Source: RGIG4140 sp045635565
GTDB taxonomy: Bacteria > Pseudomonadota > Alphaproteobacteria > CAAHEQ01 > UBA3637
Reading direction: 5' to 3'
DNA: 17,860 nucleotides
Assembly (NCBI GenBank): GCA_045635565.1
Contig: JAZTVX010000053.1
Span: 1-17,860 of the forward strand
Shown here: one piece after another, positions 1 to 6,369 of the stretch
How positions within the stretch are numbered: position 1 is the first letter of the stretch
How the letters are laid out: the number at the start of each line of letters is the position of its first letter
Position numbers and translations under genes: made by a program
The notes under the pieces: generated by a model
Databases searched by the model: none
What the model was told of the DNA's origin: nothing
Seen by the model: only the letters and a program-made list of their open reading frames with translations

Positions 1-28
1 ATAAAAATCAGATAATTGTATTTTTTAG

Positions 29-57
29 TTGACAAGAGGTATTTTGCATCATAATAT
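29..57 (+). promoter_or_regulatory. Sigma70-like promoter (first of a tandem pair)
   Basis: A perfect -35 TTGACA (29-34) is followed, after exactly 17 nt, by a -10 TAATAT (52-57). No gene follows on the plus strand. The target is either a short RNA or transcription antisense to the repeat-protein gene at 346-1737. Confidence 0.5.
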
Positions 58-79
58 GGGAAAAATAACGTACCTTTTT

Positions 80-107
80 TTGACACGTTTTTCGTTGAGA
101 ATATATT
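80..107 (+). promoter_or_regulatory. Sigma70-like promoter (second of a tandem pair)
   Basis: A perfect -35 TTGACA (80-85), a 16-nt spacer and -10 TATATT (102-107). It repeats the architecture of the promoter about 50 nt upstream and has no evident gene downstream. The AT-rich background makes chance -10 boxes common, but two full TTGACA boxes at correct spacing are less expected. Confidence 0.45.
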
Positions 108-345
108 GATTTTTTTATATTATTTTTAAACAGGTTTTGCCGTTCGACAAAAGCCTTTTTTTATGTGAAAATCGCAATATTTTAAGGCGGATTTTTTAAC
201 TTGACAATATATTATAAACGATTCGTTTTTATGAATTTATCAAAGAATCCAATAATTACCTCGTAAGCCACGGAGATATTATATTAAAAACCTTGTTAAA
301 TAGATATACGTTCCCGAAAATCAATCCCAATATTAAAACTCATCT

Positions 346-1737
346 TCAATCAACCATAATGTCCGTAATACGTGCTGTAAATGATCCAACTTCTACAGAT
401 TGAGAATTGCCATCTTTATCATATTTTTTACTACTAACAGGATGCCCATATTGAAAAACCGTTTCTTCTTTTAAACGCCCTTCTTCATCATAAATTTTTT
501 GTGTGCCATGCCATGCACCATGTGAATAAGGGGTTTCCTGTTTTAATTTGCCATTTTTATGATATTCTTTTTCAAGTCCATGTTCATTCCAATGTGCATA
601 AGGTGTTTCTTTTATTAACCGGCCATCTTCATCATATTCTTTTGCAAGCCCATGTCGTACATCATCTCTGTAATGGGTTTCACTTTTAATTTTTCCGTTG
701 TTATGGTACCATCTTTCAATCCCATGTTGCTCATCATTTTTGTAAGCGGTTTCAGAAGTTATTTTTCCATTTTCATCATATTCTCGTTCAATGCCGTTTT
801 TTTCATCATTTTTATAATAGGTTTCACGAATTAAAATGCCATTAGAATATTCTCTCTCAACACCATCTTTTTCATAATCGTCTTTATATGTTGTTTCTAA
901 TTCTATCGTGCCATTTTCGTCATATTCTCGTTCAATGCCATTTTTTTCGTCATTTTTATAATAAGTTTCTCGAATTAATATATTATTTTCATATTCTTTT
1001 TCAACGCCTTCCTTATGACCATTCATATACGTTATTTCCAACTTTATATTACCATTTGTATCATATTTTTTGACTATGCCGTCCTTCCCGCCATACCGAT
1101 ACGGAGTTTCACTTTTCAAGCGACCATTTTCATCATAGCATTTTTGCAGACCATCTTTTAAACCATTTTCATAAGGAGTTTCACATAAAATCTTTCCATT
1201 TGGATGAAAAGATTTGACGTTGTCATCTATTCTGCCGTATGAATAAATAATTTCCTGTTTTAAGGAACCATCCGGATAGTATGTTTTTTGACTGCCATCT
1301 TTTTGTTCGTTTTTAAAAAATGTTTCACGTTTTAATGTACCGTTTGTATGATATTCTTTTACAAAAGTGATATCTGTATGATTGAAATATTCCTCCTCAA
1401 TTAAACGGCCGTCTTTATCGTATGATTTTGCAAGCCCGTTTGGCACGCCTTTTTCATAAAAAACTTCGCTTAACGCATACTGACCATCTCGATAAATTTT
1501 TTCAAAGCCCTCTCTTATTCCATTGACAAAAGGTGTTTCCCGTTCAAGTCGACCGTCCTCATGAAAAAACTTAACGATACCGGTAATTGGATGGTTATTT
1601 AAATCAAGTGCTACACCCTCTTTCATGACGATGTCATTTACTGTATATTCTTGATTTGAAACAATATTTTTATCATTGGCGATTGCATTATGTATATTTA
1701 AACAAACAATTGTACAAGCAAGCAAAAATTTTTTCAT
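346..1737 (-). CDS. Exported MORN/YwqK-type repeat protein
   Basis: The 463-aa product starts with a typical signal peptide (residues 1-20, MKKFLLACTIVCLNIHNAIA), so it is probably exported. The rest is a run of about 17 degenerate repeats of 22-24 residues with the pattern G-x-x-K-x-Y-(D/H)-x-(D/N)-G-x-(L/I)-x-x-E-(T/I)-x-Y. This pattern belongs to the MORN_2/YwqK family (COG2849), often annotated as 'toxin-antitoxin system YwqK family antitoxin'. That label comes from a few members and is not a proven function here. The repeats are predicted to form a beta-hairpin solenoid, and a role in surface or protein binding is inference. A 48-residue double unit near residues 255-325 is nearly duplicated, which suggests recent expansion. 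A GAGG ribosome site lies 5 nt before the ATG. No toxin gene is adjacent; groEL lies upstream behind a terminator. Confidence 0.85.
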   Translation of the reverse strand: MKKFLLACTIVCLNIHNAIANDKNIVSNQEYTVNDIVMKEGVALDLNNHPITGIVKFFHEDGRLERETPFVNGIREGFEKIYRDGQYALSEVFYEKGVPNGLAKSYDKDGRLIEEEYFNHTDITFVKEYHTNGTLKRETFFKNEQKDGSQKTYYPDGSLKQEIIYSYGRIDDNVKSFHPNGKILCETPYENGLKDGLQKCYDENGRLKSETPYRYGGKDGIVKKYDTNGNIKLEITYMNGHKEGVEKEYENNILIRETYYKNDEKNGIEREYDENGTIELETTYKDDYEKDGVEREYSNGILIRETYYKNDEKNGIEREYDENGKITSETAYKNDEQHGIERWYHNNGKIKSETHYRDDVRHGLAKEYDEDGRLIKETPYAHWNEHGLEKEYHKNGKLKQETPYSHGAWHGTQKIYDEEGRLKEETVFQYGHPVSSKKYDKDGNSQSVEVGSFTARITDIMVD

Positions 1738-1774
1738 AAAAACCTCACGTATATCTTTATTATATTATAATATT

Positions 1775-1803
1775 ATAATATAGCATGTTTTTTAAGAATA
1801 CAA
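1775..1803 (-). promoter_or_regulatory. Predicted promoter of the repeat-protein gene
   Basis: Read on the minus strand: -35 TTGTAT (1798-1803), a 17-nt spacer and -10 TATTAT (1775-1780), about 38 nt before the start codon and just downstream of the groEL terminator. The -10 overlaps a 22-bp AT-only perfect palindrome (1761-1782), so the exact -10 is uncertain. Confidence 0.4.
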
Positions 1804-1830
1804 ACAAAAAGAATGATAGCTATTTATTGT

Positions 1831-1866
1831 AAAAAAAAAGAGCAGACAAAATCTGCTCTTTTTTTG
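1831..1866 (-). terminator. Rho-independent terminator of groESL
   Basis: A 9-bp stem (AAGAGCAGA at 1838-1846 with TCTGCTCTT at 1852-1860) encloses a 5-nt loop. Read on the minus strand it is followed by a run of at least seven T. It begins 20 nt past the groEL stop codon. A T-tract is also present on the plus-strand side, so it could act in both directions. Confidence 0.9.
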
Positions 1867-1886
1867 TATTTGTTCGGATAAATGAG

Positions 1887-3539
1887 TTAGTACATACCAC
1901 CCATTCCACCCATTCCACCCATGCCGGCACCGGCACCGTGGTCACAAGAACATTTCTCTTCCGGCTTGTCGGCAACCATGGCTTCTGTTGTAATCAGCAA
2001 GCCACCAATTGATGCAGCCCCTTCCAAAGCCGTGCGGACAACTTTTGTCGGGTCAATAATACCGGATTGATACATATCCGTATATTCGCCTTTACGAGCA
2101 TCGTAACCATAGTTAACATCGTATTTTTCCAATAATTTGCCAACAATGACAGAACCGTCAACGGCGGCATTTTCGGCAATTTGGCGAATAGGGGCTTGCA
2201 ACGCTTTGCGAACAATATCAATACCGACACGTTGGTCATCATTTTCCGGTTGAACTGTTTCCAATGCTTTTGTTGCATATAACAAAGCCGTACCACCACC
2301 AGGGACAATACCTTCTTTAACGGCAGCACGTGTTGCATGTAATGCATCATCAATACGGTCTTTCTTTTCTTTAACTTCGATTTCGGAAGCACCACCGACT
2401 TTGATGACAGCAACGCCACCGGATAATTTTGCTAAACGTTCTTGCAATTTTTCACGATCATATTCTGATGATGTTTCTTCAATCTGTTGTCTGATTTGAG
2501 CAACACGAGCGGCGATTTCCGCTTTATCACCGGCACCGTCAACAATTGTTGTATCGTCTTTTGTAATTGTGACAGATTTTGCCGTACCTAAACAAGATAA
2601 TGTGACATCTTCCAATTTCATGCCCAAATCAGGAGAAATAACCTGACCATTTGTTAAAACAGCAATGTCTTGCAACATGGCTTTACGACGATCACCGAAT
2701 CCCGGAGCCTTAACGGCAGCAATTTTTAAACCACCCCGTAATTTGTTGACAACCAATGTTGCCAAGGCTTCGCCTTCAATATCTTCGGCGATAATCAATA
2801 ACGGGCGAGACGTTTGAATAACGGCTTCCAAAACAGGGATTAAGGCTTGTAAATTAGATAATTTTGTTTCGTTAATTAAAATATATGGGTTATCTAATTG
2901 AGCAATCATTTTTTCAGGATTTGTAATGAAATACGGAGAGAGATAACCCCTGTCAAATTGCATACCTTCAACGACATCTAATTCCGTATCAATACCTTTG
3001 GCATCTTCAACCGTGATAACGCCTTCGTTGCCGACTTTTTCCATGGCTTGGGCAATGTAGTTACCGAATGATGTATCTCCGTTGGCGGAAATTGTGCCGA
3101 TTTGAGCAATTTCAGCAGATGTTGAAACTTTTTTGGAACGACCTTTGATGTTTTCAACAACGGCATTAACGGCTAAATCAATACCACGTTTTAAATCCAT
3201 TGGATTCATACCGGCAGCAACAGCCTTACAACCTTCACGAATAATGGCTTGTGCTAAAACGGTTGCTGTTGTCGTACCGTCACCGGCAACATCTGCCGAT
3301 TTGGAAGCAACTTCACGAACCATTTGTGCACCCATATTTTCAAATTTATCGGCTAATTCAATTTCTTTGGCAACAGAAACACCGTCTTTTGTAATTTTTG
3401 GTGCACCGTAAGATTTGCCCAAAACAACATTACGACCTTTCGGACCTAATGTTACTTTAACAGTGTCAGCCAATAAATCAACACCACGCAACATTTTTGT
3501 GCGGGCATCTGTTCCGAATTTAATATCTTTTGCTGTCAT
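1887..3539 (-). CDS. groEL: Chaperonin GroEL (Hsp60)
   Basis: This is the large ring subunit of the GroEL-GroES chaperonin, which folds cytosolic proteins in an ATP-driven cage. The 550-aa product is of normal length and aligns by eye throughout with family members. Visible are the ATP-site segments TLGPKGRN (residues 30-37) and GDGTTTA (86-92, including the catalytic Asp87), and the C-terminal nucleotide-binding segment GIVPGGGTA. The tail carries the usual GGM repeats, preceded by a Cys-x-Cys-Asp-His and closed by a final Tyr rather than Met, a small departure from the standard tail. The start is supported by AAAGGA upstream of the ATG. The gene lies 24 nt after groES in the standard groES-groEL order and ends in a strong terminator. 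Sequence character is alphaproteobacterial. Confidence 0.98.
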   Translation of the reverse strand: MTAKDIKFGTDARTKMLRGVDLLADTVKVTLGPKGRNVVLGKSYGAPKITKDGVSVAKEIELADKFENMGAQMVREVASKSADVAGDGTTTATVLAQAIIREGCKAVAAGMNPMDLKRGIDLAVNAVVENIKGRSKKVSTSAEIAQIGTISANGDTSFGNYIAQAMEKVGNEGVITVEDAKGIDTELDVVEGMQFDRGYLSPYFITNPEKMIAQLDNPYILINETKLSNLQALIPVLEAVIQTSRPLLIIAEDIEGEALATLVVNKLRGGLKIAAVKAPGFGDRRKAMLQDIAVLTNGQVISPDLGMKLEDVTLSCLGTAKSVTITKDDTTIVDGAGDKAEIAARVAQIRQQIEETSSEYDREKLQERLAKLSGGVAVIKVGGASEIEVKEKKDRIDDALHATRAAVKEGIVPGGGTALLYATKALETVQPENDDQRVGIDIVRKALQAPIRQIAENAAVDGSVIVGKLLEKYDVNYGYDARKGEYTDMYQSGIIDPTKVVRTALEGAASIGGLLITTEAMVADKPEEKCSCDHGAGAGMGGMGGMGGMY

Positions 3540-3563
3540 TTTTTTTCCTTTTCTATGTAAAAA

Positions 3564-3851
3564 TTATTCTAAAATACCTAAAACATCCGTTTCTTTCATA
3601 ATCAACAAATCTTCACCGTTGATTTTGATTTCTGTACCGGACCACTTACCAAATAAAACTTTATCGCCTTCTTTCAACGTCATTGGAATCAAATGACCTG
3701 CTTCGTCACGGGCACCGGCACCGACTGCAACAACAATCCCTTGTGATGGTTTTTCTTTGGCAGTATCTGGAATAATGATGCCCCCGGCTGTTTTATTTTC
3801 TTCTGCGACACGTTTTAAAACGACACGGTCAAGTAATGGTTTGAAATTCAT
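3564..3851 (-). CDS. groES: Co-chaperonin GroES (Hsp10)
   Basis: This is the small lid subunit that caps GroEL rings. The 95-aa product is the expected length. It shows the N-terminal LLDRVVLKR strand, the mobile-loop region around residues 16-34 (KTAGGIIIPDTAKEKP), the GxVVAVGAG segment, and the C-terminal GDKVLFGKWSGTEIKI...DLLIMKE block. AGAAAGGA lies about 6 nt before the ATG. It is the first gene of the groES-groEL operon, and a promoter candidate lies about 50 nt upstream. Confidence 0.98.
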   Translation of the reverse strand: MNFKPLLDRVVLKRVAEENKTAGGIIIPDTAKEKPSQGIVVAVGAGARDEAGHLIPMTLKEGDKVLFGKWSGTEIKINGEDLLIMKETDVLGILE

Positions 3852-3897
3852 GATTTTTTCCTTTCTGTTGTTTATGACTTCATTTTTGGATAAGTAT

Positions 3898-3926
3898 CAA
3901 ATAGTATGCAATTAAACAAAAGTCAA
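3898..3926 (-). promoter_or_regulatory. Predicted groESL promoter
   Basis: On the minus strand: -35 TTGACT (3921-3926), a 17-nt spacer and -10 TATTTG (3898-3903), 47 nt before groES. Extended by one base, the elements read CTTGAC and CTATTT. That resembles alphaproteobacterial RpoH heat-shock promoters as well as a housekeeping promoter. I found no CIRCE (TTAGCACTC-N9-GAGTGCTAA) in the 334-nt upstream gap, so HrcA control is not supported. Confidence 0.5.
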
Positions 3927-4143
3927 GGGTATCGATGTAAAAAAATAATGTTTTTTGCTTAAATTTTGGAAAAAACAATAAATTGTTTTGTTGTTAAAAA
4001 ATAATAATTTGTTTTTTATTTGTTTTCAGTCGTGTGTCTGTGTAAAAAAAGGCAAAGGCTTTTTTTAATAAAGTTCAGACTTGTTTTTTTATTATTTTGT
4101 TTTAATGCCTTTAAAATAAATAAAATATATCAGATTTAGATGT
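3927..4143. other. AT-rich intergenic spacer between the five-gene operon and groES
   Basis: No gene is visible. The gap from 3852 to 4185 consists of the groES leader and promoter, this spacer, and the terminator of the upstream operon. The spacer holds an 8-bp inverted repeat (AAAACAAT at 3972-3979, ATTGTTTT at 3982-3989) and a weak A-tract/T-tract hairpin near 4044-4067. Both could be chance in such AT-rich sequence. Confidence 0.5.
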
Positions 4144-4175
4144 AAAAAAACTGCCTGTATGGGGACAGGCAGTTT
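4144..4175 (-). terminator. Terminator of the five-gene operon
   Basis: An 11-bp stem (AAACTGCCTGT at 4148-4158 with ACAGGCAGTTT at 4165-4175) encloses a 6-nt loop. Read on the minus strand it ends in a T-run (4144-4150). It starts 10 nt past the stop codon at 4186, which marks the end of the operon that begins at 10767. Confidence 0.92.
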
Positions 4176-4185
4176 TATTCACATG

Positions 4186-5067
4186 CTAACGCAATGGTGG
4201 TATGTAAATTTCGGCAAAGCGACCCGGTGGAATTAAACGTGTCGCATATCGGGGATTGACAAGGTCAATTGAATAACGCTGAATACCCATTAACCGAACG
4301 GCATCATCAAAGAAGTCCTTAGCCGATTTGTCATAACGTGTCGAATTCATGATGTACAAAACACATTCTTGACCACGGACAACTAAACCGCATCGACGCA
4401 AATTTTTTCGGGTTTGAGGTGAAATATCATCGTTGTTAACAACCCCTTGTAACCCTCGGGGGGCTTGTTTCGGTGCACTTGATCCAAAAATGGAAGAACC
4501 GAAAATCATGCCTAAAATCAATGTGACAACAAAGAGTAAAACAATCCCTTTTGTTGTAATGATAAAGGGCGGCAATCCGTAATCAGAAGCAAAATTCGGC
4601 ACATATTTTGAACGGGAAGGTTGTGTTTGTTGATTTTGAGATTGCCCTTGTACTTGTTGTTGGGGTTGGGTCAATACCTGTTTCGGATTCTGATTTATCG
4701 GCTGTTGCGGATGAGCCATCGGTTGATGCGACATGGCTGGACGTTGTTGTGCATTCATGCCTGTCGGACGTTGTGCAGGACGATTCATCGGATGCCCTTG
4801 TTGAGGCATGGTCGGACGATTTGGCATGGGACGTTGTGCTCGCCCTGCTTGGGGTGGATAAGGATTTTGTTGCATCGGGCGATTGGGTTGGTTCATAGCA
4901 CGTCCTCCTTGTTGAGGAGTTCTTTGACCAACAGACGATTGTGTTTGATGTATGCCTCCCGACGGTTGCATAGGACGTTGTTCATTCGGGTAACGTCCTT
5001 GTCTTTGGGGGGTGCCTGTTGTTGGCGAAACACCTATCTGTTGTGGATTTTTAATTTGTTGATTCAT
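4186..5067 (-). CDS. Single-pass membrane protein with Q/P/M-rich N-terminal tail
   Basis: I do not recognise the family. The 293-aa product has three parts. Residues 1-165 are a low-complexity tail rich in Gln, Pro, Met, Asn and Arg, probably disordered. Residues 171-193 form one strongly hydrophobic segment (GIVLLFVVTLILGMIFG). The last 100 residues form a compact domain with two cysteines at 226 and 235 (CGLVVRGQEC) and an aromatic/proline end (FAEIYIPPLR). With no cleavable signal and a basic N-side, the likely orientation is tail in the cytoplasm and C-terminal domain in the periplasm, where the cysteines could form a disulfide. The gene is last in the operon, 18 nt after the secretin-like gene, and is followed by a terminator. 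An inner-membrane partner of the secretin-like protein is inference from position and topology. Confidence 0.75.
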   Translation of the reverse strand: MNQQIKNPQQIGVSPTTGTPQRQGRYPNEQRPMQPSGGIHQTQSSVGQRTPQQGGRAMNQPNRPMQQNPYPPQAGRAQRPMPNRPTMPQQGHPMNRPAQRPTGMNAQQRPAMSHQPMAHPQQPINQNPKQVLTQPQQQVQGQSQNQQTQPSRSKYVPNFASDYGLPPFIITTKGIVLLFVVTLILGMIFGSSIFGSSAPKQAPRGLQGVVNNDDISPQTRKNLRRCGLVVRGQECVLYIMNSTRYDKSAKDFFDDAVRLMGIQRYSIDLVNPRYATRLIPPGRFAEIYIPPLR

Positions 5068-5085
5068 CTTCTTTCAGCCTCTTAT

Positions 5086-6273
5086 TTATTTTTTTTCTTG
5101 AACCAAACGAATGAGTTTTAATTTCATCATTGCTAAAATTTCAGAACCGATACCATTTTGGTCGGCAATTCCGACAATGGCTAATTCATCATCAATGGCG
5201 GTGTTTGTTTTAAATGTGGACAATTCCCCTTGAGTCGTATCCAATGTGATTTGCATGTCAACGGCATTTCCTTTTCCGACATTCGGATATAACAACAATG
5301 ATAATTGATTTTGTATATAGGGTGTTGTTGCACATTTGCCAATATCAAAACGCATTTTCCATCCGTTTGGAACAACCGACATACCGTGACTGATAGGAGT
5401 TACCGTATAATAGCGTTTAACCGTTTCCATAAAGTTGTCGGCATTTTTTTGATGGCTCATCGACAATAATTTACCGGATAAACCACTGTTTGTTGCATGA
5501 ATTTTTTCAACACCGAATGCGTTGACAACCGTTCCCCAATTTGAATCATTTTGTGTTGGTGTAACAGCATAAACATGCGTGTCGGCGACCAAAAACTCAC
5601 CCGTTTTCATGATGTGACTCATTAAGTCACGAACGCTTTTTTCTTCGTCTTTTGTCAGTGTCAAAGATAAAACATTGGTGTTCCAATTCGGTGTAATGTT
5701 TTCAATACCAGCACCTCGCAATGCATCAAGAACACCTAAAATTAACATGCGGTTGTTGGGCATTTGTAATTCAAAACGGGCTCGTCTTGTTAAATACAGA
5801 CGCTTTTGTTTTGCATCATATTGATAATATGTTTCACCGGCATTGGATAATTCATCAATGACAAGTGATAATTCGCCATAGATGTCTTTGGCACTCAAAG
5901 CGATGTATGTATCATCTTCCGTGAACACTTCGATACCGGCTTCTTCGACCAGAATTTGCAATGCCTGATCAACCGGTGTATCTTCAAAAGAAAAACCGTT
6001 CACTTCATAACGGGGTAAATCATCGACAATGTCAATTTGTTTCAATTTAAAATCATCGGCACTGACTTTAATGGAGGAAATGATATCTTGATTTTTAATC
6101 AAATCTGTCCGACATCTGAACGGTGTTTCCAAGTTAATGGTGGCAACGGAAGATTGTTGTGTGGGAGCAAACCCTTGTGAGGGATAAATATTAAAAACCT
6201 GACTTTGAACAGGTAATACGTGAAGTGCCGTTGCAACGGTTACCATCGGAATAATATATGTTAATTTTTTCAT
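5086..6273 (-). CDS. Exported secretin-like protein with STN/N0-type domain
   Basis: The 395-aa product begins with a signal peptide (MKKLTYIIPMVTVATALHVLPVQSQ). I chose the ATG at 6273 because AAGGA sits 8 nt before it. An in-frame ATG at 6294 would add seven residues ahead of the signal peptide and has no ribosome site. Residues about 90-163 match the secretin/TonB short N-terminal (STN, N0) pattern (VNGFSFEDTPVDQALQILVEE, then a YxYD...RLYLTRRA strand pair). Residues about 170-222 look like a following N1-type ring domain (MLILGVLDALRGAGIENITPNW...VLSLTLT). The last 170 residues are beta-rich and could be a short secretin core, but I do not see a clear secretin signature. Cysteines lie at about 54 and 314. 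PilN-type secretins of type IVb pili are the closest family I can suggest. Assignment beyond 'secretin-like' is uncertain. Confidence 0.6.
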   Translation of the reverse strand: MKKLTYIIPMVTVATALHVLPVQSQVFNIYPSQGFAPTQQSSVATINLETPFRCRTDLIKNQDIISSIKVSADDFKLKQIDIVDDLPRYEVNGFSFEDTPVDQALQILVEEAGIEVFTEDDTYIALSAKDIYGELSLVIDELSNAGETYYQYDAKQKRLYLTRRARFELQMPNNRMLILGVLDALRGAGIENITPNWNTNVLSLTLTKDEEKSVRDLMSHIMKTGEFLVADTHVYAVTPTQNDSNWGTVVNAFGVEKIHATNSGLSGKLLSMSHQKNADNFMETVKRYYTVTPISHGMSVVPNGWKMRFDIGKCATTPYIQNQLSLLLYPNVGKGNAVDMQITLDTTQGELSTFKTNTAIDDELAIVGIADQNGIGSEILAMMKLKLIRLVQEKK

Positions 6274-6369
6274 GGTTATATCCTTTTCTTTCATTTGTCA
6301 GACATATTTATCAACTTTTTATACACATACACCATTTTATCGGTCTTGTGAAGTCTTTTTTTATCCGAA

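Larger units (their letters stand above)
1..345. other. Gene-free AT-rich region at left edge
   Basis: No convincing coding sequence is visible on either strand. The longest start-to-stop run on the plus strand downstream of the promoters is a few codons without a ribosome binding site. The stretch contains two tandem sigma70-like promoters facing right (listed separately) and a third TTGACA at 201-206 without a matching -10. The minus-strand repeat-protein gene ends at its right border, and I see no clear hairpin-plus-T-tract terminator for it here. A short untranslated RNA is possible but is inference. Confidence 0.6.

Noticed and set aside
346..1737. Toxin-antitoxin module involving the YwqK-type repeat protein
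   Set aside because: The family label suggests it, but no partner toxin gene is adjacent and the protein has a signal peptide.
4621..5121. 166-aa plus-strand frame opposite the Q/P/M-rich membrane protein
   Set aside because: It is the mirror of Gln/Pro/Met codons with no ribosome site. The minus-strand gene fits the operon and terminator.
6274..6294. Earlier ATG for the secretin-like protein
   Set aside because: It has no ribosome site and would put seven charged residues before the signal peptide. AAGGA precedes the ATG at 6273.
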